Shown here: positions 37,209 through 49,172 of the stretch, in pieces
How positions within the stretch are numbered: position 1 is the stretch's first letter
Layout: each line of letters opens with the position of its first letter
NCBI RefSeq assembly: GCF_001316285.1
Contig: NZ_BBDO01000004.1
Coordinates: 1-64,000, forward strand
DNA from: Vulcanisaeta sp. JCM 16161
GTDB taxonomy: Archaea > Thermoproteota > Thermoprotei > Thermoproteales > Thermocladiaceae
DNA length: 64,000 nucleotides
Reading direction: 5' to 3'
Position numbers and translations under genes: made by a program
The notes under the pieces: model-generated
The model's input: only the letters and a program-made list of their open reading frames with translations
Databases searched by the model: none
What the model was told of the DNA's origin: nothing

Positions 37209-38745
37209 TCACGATATTTTAACCCTAACTATCGCACCCCTCAAACACACCAATTGACAAATACCACAGCCAACACATGCCTTAGTATCAATAACAGGTT
37301 TCTTACTTAAATTAATGGCTGGGCAATTAGTCCTTAAGCAGTCACCGCAATTATCGCAATACTCATCAACAATGCTATACACGTATTTACCTAGAGAATT
37401 TACCGAAATACGTATTACAATTATGCCACGTGAATTAGCGATGCCCAGAGCATCCTGTAGCGAATTCAGGGGATTACTTGGATCGTAATTTACGACTCGA
37501 TATTGAGCATAGACTTTAGATAGAACGTTTAAAGCATCAGTGCATTCATCATTAATTATTGGAATTATCATGAGATAATTATCATGATAAGTATTGACGA
37601 TTTCACGGATTAGATCCTCCTGGTTTAATAATGAGCATGGATTAACCACCGCTATTAACCTGCCATGGCCATAGCCAGCCCTTAGAAATGCCATTAATGC
37701 CAATAATGGATTTACCACAAAATCAACTACTTGATCAAAACTCCTTGGTTCAAAGAATGTTGGGAGCATGTCGTAACTCGGCATTAACCCTTCATTATTA
37801 ACTAGGTGCGCGTACGAAGGTCGATCACCATTATTGGTACCTCACCCTGTCTCCTATATTTTGAAAAAAAGCCACTCAATGAGCATTAATGGATCTCCTG
37901 GTCCTCGAAAAAAAGAGTTGCTGAATTGCTTTATTAATTAAATCGTTATACCACTTATTGATGTCATCAATCATAAGCCTATCAACGCCAACCTCCTTCA
38001 TTAAGTAATCCCCCGGATCAACGACGTACTTTACATTAATGGGATCCCTGGGTAATGGATTTATATATAATGACAGCACCACTGAGTAATTACTGACTTT
38101 ATCAAGGCGTTCCCTAATGAATGGCCACGCAGAGCCTGATACAAGAACTCCATCACCCTTACCAATAACGGTAATATTATCACGAGACCTAACCCTGACC
38201 TCCTCAGGAATTCCTCTACGGATATTACTCAACACTCGACTGAGCCCCCAGCGCATGGGCTCGCTCCAATTCTTATTAAACGTGGCCTCCCTACGCCTAA
38301 CACCAATGCCGCTGAGACCCTCGCCTACGCTTAACCAAGGCCCTAACCTCACTACGTACGGTAGTTCAAGGGCCTCGCTGTAATCCCGGCTCTCCTTAAT
38401 AGCCTTAACAAGGCTCTCCTGGTCCCAGGGCTCTAGGCATGGTAAACCCGTTAATTCACAGAACGGCCTTATGTCGTGAATATCATAAACAAATACCACG
38501 AGTGAGCCCCTAATCCTGGCAATGCTTAGTGAGCCTAGGGAATTTAGGAAGCCGAGATCGTCAATTAGTACCGCAACGTCCTTAAACATGCTTGAGAGAG
38601 TTTCGGCCTCGTTAATTGTGCCCTCAGGGTTTACTTTTATAGTGAATACCTTATTCATTAAGTAGGAACCCGTTATGAGTACGTCATTGAATGAGTTCCT
38701 TAACGCATCCGCAATTCCCAAAATGCTACTTCTTACATCATGCAC
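37209..38745 (-). CDS. Divergent indolepyruvate ferredoxin oxidoreductase alpha-like protein
   Basis: Joining two frameshifted pieces (breaks near 37800-37900) gives about 510 residues in IorA order: a pyrimidine-binding-like N-terminal domain (RPFCELTGLPCLEPWDQESLV, ELPYVVRLG), a linker, a poorly conserved TPP-domain-like region, and a C-terminal two-cluster ferredoxin (CDNCGDCLRTNCPAI and CVGCGICQLVC). The CPGCPHR motif and GDG/NN motif needed to bind thiamine diphosphate are not found. One Fe-S ligand spacing is complete for both clusters. No iorB gene is adjacent. It may be a non-catalytic, electron-carrying relative or a decaying gene; similarity is suggestive rather than strong. Confidence 0.55.
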
Positions 38746-38861
38746 TGATTTCGTTAATATATTGCGATTTAAAAAAATATTATTTTTTTGTAATGGAATT
38801 GAAAGGTTTTAATAACCCTAATATTTATTTATTAAATATTAAATATGGGTGTAAATAATAA

Positions 38862-41800
38862 TTGGAGTTGGTATGCACCTCGGTGATTAGGAAATACGTA
38901 ATCGCCGCATTAATAATCCTAGTCTTTATATCGATCAATGCTAGGGCATTAACGCCTGCCGTAAATAGTACGCACTTCTTAATATACGACCTAGCAAATG
39001 CAGGTTTATCATACGATCAAGCCCTAGATAATTACCTGGAGCAGGCATACTCGTTATATACCACAACCCTGGGGATGAAAATGGCACCGCCATGCAATGG
39101 AAGTCAATACACGGTGTACGTAGTCCCTCAGGCTCAGCAGGCAGGTGAGGCTGGAATAACCGAGTGGGAGTATGAGTATAACTCAAGCACCGGTCAAGTA
39201 ATTAGTACGTGCATCGTTGAGATAAACATAAGCGCTGGCTTATCGAGTCAATGGCTTGAGCATACGGCTTATCATGAGCTTGTTCACGTATCGCAATGGG
39301 CATACATACAGTATACAACAATTCCACGATCGTATCCCTGGTATATAGAGGCTGATGCTGAGGGCACCGCGAGCTATTACACGGATCAATGCCCGCTTGC
39401 CCAGGACTACTTCCAGTATGGTCAATACGAGTATGACCCATACGACTACTCAGGAAAGCCGATAATAAACATGTATTATTACTCAGCCTTCATATACTGG
39501 CTAATAGCGAATGGTATTGGGCCAGCAACAATTGAGCAAAATGTATTCACTGGGAATAGCGTTGTTAATTCATGGCTTGATAACTACTATATTCAATACC
39601 TAACCTCAATAGTTCACGGACAAAACCTATGTGGTTCAACCTACTACCCAAGCTTCCAAACAATAAGTATAAGCGGCAGTACTTACTCACTCAGCGTTAG
39701 TCTTCAGGGCCTTAGCGCCCAGTATTATGAGGTTCAACTACCCGCCACAGGCACGATAGAGATTACGGCGAGTGGTGGTTCGGTCACTAGCAATATTGAA
39801 CTTAACACCGCGTTCTCAATAACAAACACAACACTTTACATGGCCGTGGTCAACCCAACGACTAATAACGAAACAGTGGCATTAACGATTAGCTACACGC
39901 CAGGTATAATTGCTAGGATTGTTAATGGCACGTATAACGTAATGAAGGAATCACTAACGCTGGAGCTATACGTAACGTACGGAACAACGCCCATCACGGG
40001 CACGGTATACATTAATGGTACGTCAACAAGCGTAAATAACGGCTATGCGAGCATCACATTTACAGGAATTACCTGGGGAACCTACACGGTGAACATAACA
40101 TACGAAAACTCGACAGCCCTCACGTACATCACGTTGACACAACCAACAATGTCATTAATAACATCATCCACACTCTACCTAACGAGTAATAGCTTCGGCT
40201 ACCTACTCTTTTCAGTGAATAATCCAAACAATGTAACGTTAATCACGGAAACCATGATTTCCTCACCACCAAGTCCAGTAAATACGTATAAACCAATGAT
40301 CTACTTCGAACCACCAAACGAGACACTAACCCTAAACCCAGGCACATCAATAATCAGGGTTTACTTCTTCACCAACGCCACCGTGTCAAGCGGTCAGGGA
40401 GACATTTACCTATACAATAGCCCAAGCACGGCAATAACCCTTGGATATAACGTGATACCTGCCAGGTGGGTATTTCAAATGCTACGTACTACATAAACGG
40501 TAATTACACGGTAGTTAACGCATACGTTAACAACATAGGAACAATACGATCCACGATAAGGGGTCTTACGGGGACTGTCTACGTTAATTATAGTACGTAC
40601 GTAATAACGGCACTTAATATAAACATAACAAGCCCTACAATAAATCTTATACCGAGAATCATAGTATTAGCACCACGGTGGGCCTTAATTAATGCTACCA
40701 TTAGTCTATCAACACCAAAGGCTTGCCAAGGATTTCCAGTGTTTTACGATGGGCAATTCTACGTAAACAATACATACATAGGTAATGTACTTGTTCCATG
40801 TAATGGCGAGGGTATTACCTGGAATGTAATAAACACAACCTATACGGGCTATCACGTTACCCTATCGATCACGAACACCACGATCATGGCGAGAGTAAAT
40901 ATTGTGCCCCCATCAATTAACGTGATCTATTACCTATGGAACATAACGGGCATGAGCGAGTACATAACCGTCAATTTAAGTATATACGGTCCTTATAAGT
41001 ACGTGATTCTTGGCAGGGAGGTAGGCAACTCAACGCTACAGGTTAGGTACTCCCTACCCATAAATGACACGGTATTAACCATAAATACTGGGTTCAATAA
41101 CATAACCATTCAGAGACCGGCGCCGTTAATAAGCCTGGAATCACCAGCAATAACCATCTACCGCAGGTAATTAACGTAATTATTAACGTCACAATGCCAT
41201 CAACACTTACATATCAGGGTGCATTAGACACGTTCCTAAACGGCTCACTGTACTCATCAACTATCGTGAGATTGCCGCCGGGTAAGTCGACGCTTATTAA
41301 TGTATTGATTAAGCCATGATGCCAAGCATGTACGTGGTTGATGTGGAATTTGGCGCGTGGTCATCAAGCAATATTACGGTAGCCAGTGTGGAATTGTATG
41401 GATTAAATGTGCAGGCAAGGCCGTTGGTAATTATTGGGCATGCCGAGGCAATAAATATAACACTCAATGATTATCCACCAATGGGATTACCCATCAACTT
41501 AACGTTGCAGGGCTGCATCAATGAGACCATGGTCGTCACGGCCAACGCATCATTAAGCCTAGGGTTCAGTAAGGAGTGCGCGTTGTTCATCAACGCATCA
41601 ACGTACACGCTAACAAGCGAGGCTGTTAGTTACTGGGATTACCTGAACCTATGGGTCAACAACACGGTTGGTTACTACAATGGTTATCCATTAATACTTA
41701 ACGAGACAATAACTGCATACGCAACCTTCCTAAACGGTTCCAAAGTGCCTGCCGTGGTCCTCATTAATGGGTCAGCGGCATTCACACCGCAGGCCCTGGG

Positions 41801-42211
41801 ACCCATTACAATCACACTTAGCGTTAATTACCTTGGTATTGCCAATGAATCGTCATTAAGAGTCTACGTCATACCACCAACATACTTCGAAGCAGAGGAT
41901 ATACTTAAGGAATTGGGTAACCCGCAATTCCTAAACGCCACTATTAGTAATGCAATAATAAATGGTAACTGGGGCTTGGTTAATGAAATAGTTAATGAGT
42001 ACCAGGAATCATCGAGCCTTACGACCCACTCACCCAGTTATCGAGGTACTTACTGATACAGGCCATTATGAGTGGTGATCTTAATAAGATAGGCCTTGTA
42101 AACATCATACTTAGGTATGAACTTCTCATCTACGTAGCTTTCATACTAATGATTGCGTTAATAATAGTGGCTGTTTATAGGATGGTTAGGGCCGGGTCAC
42201 GTAAGGCCTAG
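38862..42211 (+). CDS. Giant cell-surface zinc metalloprotease-like protein
   Basis: About 1,115 residues after joining frameshifts near 40480, 41165, 41318 and 42035. An N-terminal signal segment (VIRKYVIAALIILVFISINARA) is followed by a protease-like domain with zinc motif HELVH (in TAYHELVHVSQW) and a downstream Glu in IEADAEGTASYY, a gluzincin-like arrangement. The remaining ~750 residues are Thr/Asn/Ser-rich beta-sandwich-like repeats with very many Asn-x-Ser/Thr sites. The C-terminus has one membrane anchor (YVAFILMIALIIVAVYRMV) and a basic cytoplasmic end. Start TTG at 38862 or GTG at 38883. It converges with an ABC exporter and overlaps its last gene by 15 bp. Confidence 0.75.
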
Positions 42212-42978
42212 CTTACCCTCCTCCCTTAAACGCCTATCGAATATTCTAACGAGAATTACCATGATGAGGAATAGGGATACTACCGTGATTACCGAGTAAA
42301 GTAACTGGTAAGTAATTGGTATGGGGAGTTCCAGGTAACCCAGGGCCGACTCACGCATTATTACGAATGGATAGCTATTGGTGAGTACTCATTTATCGCC
42401 ATGACGTATTTACTGGCCTCACTGGGTATTAACCCGCCCAATGTGGGCATTAGGAACTGCATAATATCAGTAATAACCCAGTTAGACCTAAGCCTAATCA
42501 CGAGCATCGCGTATATTGTCGATATGAAGAGGAGTTGTAGTGAGGCGAGTATAATAGATGCGGTAAGGAGTATAGGATCCTTAATACTGATGGCGAGGCC
42601 AAACAATATGTAGAAGCTTATTACGAGAGCTGCCAGGTCAAGTAATGTGTATATTGAGTAGCAATGCCCCAGCCAATCACGTGGATTAGTAAATCATTTA
42701 CTGTGGCCATGACATTCTCGAGAATACCCTCATAACCCTCCTCAATAATGCCACTACCAAAACCCCACAACCAACTTGAGTATAGGCGAAGGCATATGCC
42801 GCCCAGAGGAATAATTGGAGGATGAATTTGCCCAGGGTGAGTACGCCAAAACCCCTGAGGGTTAGTATGAAGAATGCGAGCCATAGTGGTGCTGTTATGA
42901 TATTTATCATTATTGATGATGGCCTGGAGAATAATAGGCGTAGCCCCTCCAAACCTCAACACCAAGCTCCCTAAACAC
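42197..42978 (-). CDS. ABC-2 type permease subunit 2
   Basis: About 260 residues after joining frameshifts near 42755, 42615 and 42385. GTG start at 42978 (FRELGVEVWRGLRLLFSR) overlaps the stop of the preceding permease. Hydrophobic segments include IMINIITAPLWLAFFIL, VLTLGKFILQLFLWAAYAFAY, ILLTASIILASLQLLFI and ITVVSLFLIMVILV. The ending RIFDRRLREEGKLGLT is typical of ABC-2 permeases. It is the third gene of an ATPase-permease-permease operon. Confidence 0.7.
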
Positions 42979-43754
42979 CCCTGCTTCTAAATCCCTTTTC
43001 GAGCCTTGCATATGATGTCACCCCAAGTAATAGGTATACTATCGTTGCGGTGATTAGGTAGGTAATGAGGGTGAGGTTTTCATGGCCAATGCTTTCCAGG
43101 TACATGGAATAAAACGTGATGTACATGGGCAATGCATAGACTAATTCCTTAATCCACCAGGGCAGGACGTATATTGGGTATGTGGTACCCGAGAGTATTG
43201 TTAGTATTGGCGTTAATACGTTGGTCACGGAATCAGCATCATTAAGTCTCATGACCAAACCTGCTATTAATAATCCGATACCGTAAAGGGGCAATAATCC
43301 AATAAAGAGAAGCAAAAGGCTAGTGCCAACCTTACGGTCCCTATTAACCCATACTCTACGTAAAACAGCGGTAGGGATGCTATTGTGAAGGCGCCGACAT
43401 TCACCACAATCATTACCAGGGACGTGCCGAGTAGGACTACGTACATGCTCGTTGGCGAGGCAAGCAGGAACTCAAGCCTACCACCCTTTTCTCCTCCCAT
43501 AGGAACCTAGCCCCCGTCTGCATCATTATCATCGATAGCATCAGGACCTCAAACCCAATGAATTGCCTGATGAATACGCCGCTCGTTACCTTAACGAAGA
43601 ATGAGGCTATGAAGGCCATACCACCGGCGATGAAGTATGGAAGAATGATTAATAGTGCCAAGCCGCCTGGCTCCCTGCTTATTATCTTCAACTCATTAAT
43701 CATCACGGCAATTAATACATCCACCTTACCCAGCCTGCTTACCTTCATCGCCAA
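42971..43754 (-). CDS. ABC-2 type permease subunit 1
   Basis: About 260 residues with ABC-2 features: an N-terminal cytoplasmic helix then IISREPGGLALLIILPYFIAGG, a central GARFLWEEK...GGRLEFLLASPTSMYVVLLG (the conserved ERE/LLxSPxS-type coupling region), and PILTILSGTTYPIYVLPWWIK. Frameshifts near 43480 and 43310. The ATG at 43754 overlaps the upstream ATPase gene by 29 bp, indicating translational coupling. Confidence 0.78.
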
Positions 43755-44657
43755 TCACCCTAATGAAGGCCTCCTCCAGGGAAGGCTCATTAATCCTGAT
43801 CCTACTTATTCTCAAACCCCTTGCCTCAGCATCGCTTATTACCCTACGAAGTGTCTCTGCAGGGTTTGTCGTCTCCTCACGGATGGTCTCCACACGACCA
43901 TTGAGTTGGGTCTCAACCTCAACCACATACTTTAGCCCAAGCATGTCCTTTATGTCCCTCGGTGAGCCCTCGATGATCATCCTACCATTACTTATTATAC
44001 CAACCCTATCGCAAACCTCCTCCACCTCCCAAAGGTTATGACTGGTAAAGAGTATTGCCTTACCCTCCCTTCTCAGTTTCCTTACCAAATCCCTTACCTC
44101 CCTTGCTGAGATTGGGTCTAAACCAATGGTTGGTTCATCGAGGAATAACACAGGCGGGTCATGAATTAACGCCCTGGCTATGGCAAGCCTAGCCTCATAC
44201 CAAGTGAATACTCCTCATAGGGCCTATTCATTGCGTTCTCAAGACCAACAAGCTTCATTAACTCCCTAGCCCTGGTCTCCGCCGTTGACCTGCTCAATCC
44301 ATAAAGTCTCCCAAAGTAAACAAGGTTTTCATACCCACTGAGTCTTGAGTAAAATCCCCTGTCTGGGTAAAGAACCAACCCTATAATGCCCCTAACAATG
44401 CTTGCTTCCCTAACTACGTCATGGCCGTCGATCATGGCGTATCCATCATCAGGAATTAACAGGGTGGCGAGTATCTTAACAGTGGTCGTCTTACCTGCGC
44501 CATTCGGGCCCAACAAACCGTACACCTCACCCCACCTAACCCTGAAGGAAACACCCCTCAGTGCCTCAACTACAATCTTCCTCCTCCTTACAAAGCCAAC
44601 GCGTTCATAACTAATGAATCTCTTCCTAAGATTCGAAGCTATTACTGCATCGTTCAC
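43726..44657 (-). CDS. ABC transporter ATPase
   Basis: About 310 residues. Walker A GPNGAGKTTTVK near residue 52, Q-loop region LVLYPDRGF (the usual Gln is replaced by Tyr), signature region YSLGMR...RLAIARAL in place of LSGGQ, Walker B VLFLDEPTIGLD and the H-loop TSHNLWEVEEV. The C-terminal ~80 residues match DrrA-like extensions (EPSLEEAFIRVIGD). A frameshift near 44195 falls just after the signature. First gene of the exporter operon; the cargo is unknown. Confidence 0.9.
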
Positions 44658-44781
44658 ACAACCCTACTATAACAGCCCGAGTAATAAGGCTTTGCCAATC
44701 ACCACATTGATGAAGGCTTTAATCACATGCACTGTCCAAAGGCATAAGGTTTATTAAGCCTGACATTTTTATGAGTGTCGA

Positions 44782-45291
44782 ATGAAAATACCGTTTTGCA
44801 CCTTCTGCGTCAAGACAAGGGTGTTCTGCGAAGTGCCAGTCTTTGCTTGACAGCGGAGAGTACTCCATGCTTGATGTTGATGTTAGTGACGCATTGCTGA
44901 ACATAGCCACCGGTAAGATGGAGGAGATACTGAAGAATGTTGAGTACGTGAAGTCCTACGAGGTTGGCGATTTGATAATCGTGGTGCTTAAGGCATAAAG
45001 GCCATCCCCCGTGCAATAGTTCAGCAGATTGAGCATGATCTCGAGAGGGCATTAAATAAGAGGGTTAAGGTTGTTGAGAAGGGTGTTAATGTGAATGAAC
45101 TAGCCACGCAATTGGCATCACCCGCCCGGATACTCACTGTATCAACGTCCTGGCTTCCTGATGGCACTACGGAGACCGTGGTCAGGATAACCAAGAGCGA
45201 GCTCAGGAGGTTGCCATTTAGACCGAGTGAGTTGGCAAAAGTTCTTAGTCAAATTAGCGGTACAAACATTAGGGTTGAGGTTACTAAGTAA
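44782..45291 (+). CDS. Zinc-finger/KH RNA-binding protein (NusA-like)
   Basis: About 170 residues after joining frameshifts near 44830 and 45000. The N-terminus has a four-Cys zinc knuckle (FCTFC then FC..KC), followed by EYSMLDVDVSDALLNIA and KH-like sequence with a loop near AIPRAIVQQIEHDLERAL, ending in a second KH-like half (ASPARILTVSTSWLPDG). It lies 31 bp upstream of aspS on the same strand. This combination resembles the archaeal NusA/KH proteins often found near translation genes; the precise role is inferred only. Confidence 0.6.
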
Positions 45292-45322
45292 TCACAATTT
45301 TTAAATCCCCAAAATCTACAAG

Positions 45323-46630
45323 TTGGCCGTGAGTTTTCCAAGGAAGACTCACTGGACTAAAGACGTAACTCCCGAATTAGACGGTAGGGAGGTAGTTTTA
45401 ACGGGCTGGGTTTGGGACATTAGGGACATCGGCAATATAAAGTTCATACTGCTAAGGGATAGGGAGGGCATCATACAATTGACAATAAAGAAGGGCATTG
45501 CGCCAGAGAGCGTTTTATCAACAGCACAGTCATTGGGTAGGGAAGATGCAATAGTCGTTAAGGGTGTCGTTAAGGCAAGTAAGATAGCTAAGGCAGGTGT
45601 TGAGGTCTTCCCAAGCGAGGTTCATGTCGTGGCCAAGTCAAAGGCGTTACCAATAGATATATGGGGCTCCGTGGAGACCGACCTGGATACAAGGCTGAAG
45701 TTCAGGTCCATCGACCTTAAGAGGCCCATTAATTCATTGATATTTAGAGTTGAAAGTGAGGTCACCCGCGCAATTCGCGATATTCTCTATAATCGCGGAT
45801 TCATCGAGGTGTTCACGCCAAAGATAATAGTTACGAGTACGGAGGGTGGTGCCGAGTTATTTGCCGTGCAATACTTCGAGAGGGTCGCTTACCTAGCCCA
45901 GAGCCCGCAGCTGTATAAGGAGGAGCTAACGGCAAGCCTAGAGAGGGTCTTCGAGATAGCACCTGCCTATAGGGCTGAGAAGCATAACACGAATTACCAC
46001 CTTAATGAGTTTATATCCGTGGATATCGAGGAGGCCTTCGCCAATTACATCGATGTCATGGACGTTCTCGAGGACGTAATAATCAACGTCTATGACAGAG
46101 TCAATAAAGTATTCGGCAATGAGTTAAGTAAATACGGCATAGAGATTGGGGTTCCTAAAAAGCCCTTTAGGAGGATTACGTATGATGAGGCACTGGACAT
46201 ACTAAGCAGGAGGGGCTTAAAGATTAATTGGGGTGATGACGTACCTAAGAACGGCTTAGAAATATTGAGTGAGGAGTTAGGCGAGCCATTCTTCATAATA
46301 CACTTCCCAACGGACTTAAGGGCATTCTATACAAAGCCCCTTGATTCAGACCCAAAAATTAGTGAGTCATTCGACCTCGTTATAGGCGGCCTGGAGATAG
46401 CGTCAGGGAGTAGTAGAATTCACGTTAAGGAGCAGTTAATAGAGGCATTGAAGAAAAGGGGGCTTAATCCCGAGAGTTTCGAAAATCACCTAATGGTTTA
46501 TGACTATGGAATGCCACCACACGCTGGATGGGGCATGGGACTTTACAGGCTAGTAATGGTGCTTCTAAGGAGGGATAACATTCGTGAGGTCGTGCTCTAC
46601 CCAAGGGATAGGTTCAGGCTCGAGCCATAG
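45323..46630 (+). CDS. aspS: Aspartyl-tRNA synthetase
   Basis: Class IIb synthetase charging tRNA with Asp. The 435-residue ORF is intact: an N-terminal OB-fold (VVLTGWVWDIRDIGNIKF), motif 1, SPQLYKEEL, motif 2 FEIAPAYRAE, the Asp-binding QxFSD-type strand region and motif 3 GWGMGLYRLVM. It is of the archaeal short type without the bacterial GAD insertion. The start is TTG at 45323 or GTG at 45329; a TATA-like TTTTTAAATCC is 20-27 bp upstream. Whether it is non-discriminating (Asp/Asn) cannot be decided here. Confidence 0.95.
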   Translation: MAVSFPRKTHWTKDVTPELDGREVVLTGWVWDIRDIGNIKFILLRDREGIIQLTIKKGIAPESVLSTAQSLGREDAIVVKGVVKASKIAKAGVEVFPSEVHVVAKSKALPIDIWGSVETDLDTRLKFRSIDLKRPINSLIFRVESEVTRAIRDILYNRGFIEVFTPKIIVTSTEGGAELFAVQYFERVAYLAQSPQLYKEELTASLERVFEIAPAYRAEKHNTNYHLNEFISVDIEEAFANYIDVMDVLEDVIINVYDRVNKVFGNELSKYGIEIGVPKKPFRRITYDEALDILSRRGLKINWGDDVPKNGLEILSEELGEPFFIIHFPTDLRAFYTKPLDSDPKISESFDLVIGGLEIASGSSRIHVKEQLIEALKKRGLNPESFENHLMVYDYGMPPHAGWGMGLYRLVMVLLRRDNIREVVLYPRDRFRLEP

Positions 46631-47588
46631 CTATATCACCTTCCTCTTCCCAACCACCTTAATTACTAAGTGCGGATTCACGAGTATTACCTGGTTCCCA
46701 GACTCAATGTTTAATGAGGTGGTTTCCCTACCCGTTTTCACGAATTCATAGTGACTTATTAATTGCTGTTCCCTCAATGCGTTGTTTCTACTCAACTCGA
46801 TATTAAGTGATAGTATTGAAACGGCCAGTAGTATCCAGGCAATCGGGTTAGTTGGTAATTGCTGTATCGGTAATGACGCGATTAACGAACTCATGGTCTC
46901 CACGGAGGACGTTAGTGAGGTCTCAACAGGACCTATTCGCTTAATTGATTCCGCATATAATGTGTAAGGTATTACATTACCGATCAATGCCAGTATTAAT
47001 GGGTAATAGAGGTAATTAAGGCTTAGTGCTAATGTTAAGGGGCTCCGTATTGCTAAGTATGAGATCAGAAGGGTACCCAGTGATTGACCGAGTACGAAAT
47101 TCATAATATCAATATCATTAATTCTCGTAAGGCTACTGTGTAGATGAGGTTCATAATCATGAGGAGCAATGCCACATACATGGAGTCGCCATAACCCTGG
47201 AATAGTAGGTATAGAGCTCCGAGCAGGGTGATTGACGATATTAAGTACCTAATATTAATGCTCCTATTATTAATGTAGTCAATTAGTATCAGCGGTATTA
47301 TGTAGCTTGAACTTACGAGAGCCGTTAATCCACCAACACCGCCTGATAGCTCGGTATATAAGTAAACGATTACGTAGTTAATAGGCGATAATAGCAGGCC
47401 CTTAATTATTGATTTCTCATCATACCCATGAAGCATTAGTACCATGAGGAGCAATGCCGTGGAGAATAGGTAACTTAGGGTAATTAATTCATTGATGCGA
47501 AATAGCCGTAAGCTAAGTAGGTGATTGGGTACGAGACTCCCCACAGGGCCGAGGCGAGCATCGCCAGTGCTAAATACCGCCTGGCCAT
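46631..47588 (-). CDS. DMT-superfamily (EamA-like) permease
   Basis: About 320 residues with some ten hydrophobic helices. The N-terminus LALAMLASALWGVSYPITYLA is the typical first EamA helix with the ALWG motif, and the second repeat includes LALIGNVIPYTLYAESIKRIGPVETSL, a classical DMT signature. The hydrophilic C-terminal tail of about 60 residues (ISHYEFVKTGRETTSLN...) is unusually long. Frameshifts near 47525 and 47102. It ends directly against the aspS stop codon. Substrate unknown. Confidence 0.75.
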
Positions 47589-47792
47589 AGGGCCCACCAG
47601 GAATTCAAGATTATTATTAGAAGTGGAAGAGAGCAAAACTTTCACAGTACTTGATAATTAAAAATCTTTCTAAATCAATTTCTTAGAATTCCGTAAGTAC
47701 CTCGGTAAATTATTCCATAGGATCTCATTGAGGTGTTTAATCAATGTTTTAGTTAATGGTGTGTTTCGGATTTTAAGAATATGTAGTTGTCA

Positions 47793-49172
47793 TTACCTGC
47801 CATCTGCCGCCTTATCAAGTGCATGCACCGGTAATCCCCTGGTCTCAACACCAAATATGAACCATGCCAGTGCTGCTGAGAATCCCACCGCGTAGAGTAT
47901 TAGGTTTGAAAGTAGGTATACGTACGTGTTTGCCGAGGCGAGTAGGTAGTAGATGAGGAGCACGTAAATAACCCATGCAATGAATCTAACAATACCAACC
48001 CAAGTAGCCCTATTCCTGGTTGGGTATAGCTCAGGCTCTAGGAGGACCCTAACCGCCCAGCCAAACTCGCTAAATACCATGTTTAGGAATAATAATACAT
48101 AAAATATAACTAAGGATGATGCTAAACTACTTCCGCTCATTATGCCGTATATCATGAAGATGGGTATCATGGTCAATAATCCGCCCAGGAATGAGATTAG
48201 GGTGAAGACCTTCCTACTCAACTTATCAATGACTAACCCGATTAACCCCGCTATTGAGGCACCCACATTAGCCCACAATAGCACCTGTGTGGCCAATATC
48301 TCATTACTCGAGAATGGCAATGAGGGTAGGTAAACTATGTAGAAAGCCATTAACCCATAAGTAACTAATTGGGATATGCCAAGGAGTGATAATACCAATG
48401 TCCTGAACCACAGTGGTGGAAATCTAATGACTTGCCTAGGGCCTTCGGAGAGGGCGTATGATAAGCCGTACTCACCGGCTATCCTCTCGGCCTCACGAAC
48501 CCTACCCCTAACGACTAGCCACCTAATTGATTCGGGCGTTATTAACCTAATGATCACCGCCACTATAAGGACGATTATCGCGGAGCCAATCATGGTCCAG
48601 GTGGCGGATAACTGGGTACCCCTCATCAACGCCAGCAGCAGTATTGCTGATGCTATGGCCGCGCCTATATTGTCGAAGTTCGTTATTAAGACGAGCATGG
48701 CGCCCCTATAATTATGCGGCATTAATTCAGTGGCTGCCGCAAGGGCTGGAGGTTCCTCACCACCAACGCCTATTTCGGCCAATATGTATGATATTATGAA
48801 TGGTATGAAGGCCTCCGATGCCGGTATTACCTTTGATAGGAGTATTGATATGCCCATGCCTATTAACCCAATGGTATATAGAGTCATTGTGTAGACGTAT
48901 ATACCCCTCCTACCAACAATATCCGCCAACCTACCCATAAATACGTTGCCTATCATTAAGGAAATCGGCCCAAGGGCTACTGAGATGGGCACTAAGAACC
49001 TGGGTATGTACTTAGAGAAGTAGTATATCGACATGACACCACTCGTGGTTACGAACCCCCATATTAAGAACGTGAGCGAGTAGCTCACGAACATTATGTA
49101 GTGAATCCTCAATAATTTTATACCCTCAGGCGCGCTCATATCAATCACTCTGTTATTATTCATTAATAACAT
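47793..49172 (-). CDS. MFS transporter (sugar/metabolite:H+ symporter-like)
   Basis: 459 intact residues, 12 predicted membrane helices, with the MFS signature GRLADIVGRRGIY, the helix-4/5 motif LAEIGVGGEEPPALAAATELMPHNYRG, the mid-loop PESIRWLVVRGRVREAERIAG and the C-terminal ELYPTRNRATWVGIVRF. These motifs fit metabolite:H+ symporters of the sugar-porter branch. About 200 bp without a recognisable gene separate it from the permease at 47588. Confidence 0.87.
   Translation of the reverse strand: MLLMNNNRVIDMSAPEGIKLLRIHYIMFVSYSLTFLIWGFVTTSGVMSIYYFSKYIPRFLVPISVALGPISLMIGNVFMGRLADIVGRRGIYVYTMTLYTIGLIGMGISILLSKVIPASEAFIPFIISYILAEIGVGGEEPPALAAATELMPHNYRGAMLVLITNFDNIGAAIASAILLLALMRGTQLSATWTMIGSAIIVLIVAVIIRLITPESIRWLVVRGRVREAERIAGEYGLSYALSEGPRQVIRFPPLWFRTLVLSLLGISQLVTYGLMAFYIVYLPSLPFSSNEILATQVLLWANVGASIAGLIGLVIDKLSRKVFTLISFLGGLLTMIPIFMIYGIMSGSSLASSLVIFYVLLFLNMVFSEFGWAVRVLLEPELYPTRNRATWVGIVRFIAWVIYVLLIYYLLASANTYVYLLSNLILYAVGFSAALAWFIFGVETRGLPVHALDKAADGR

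Noticed and set aside
47589..47792. Possible gene in the 204-bp gap between the DMT permease and the MFS transporter.
   Set aside because: No ORF, RNA motif or repeat could be supported; AT-rich promoter-like sequence only.
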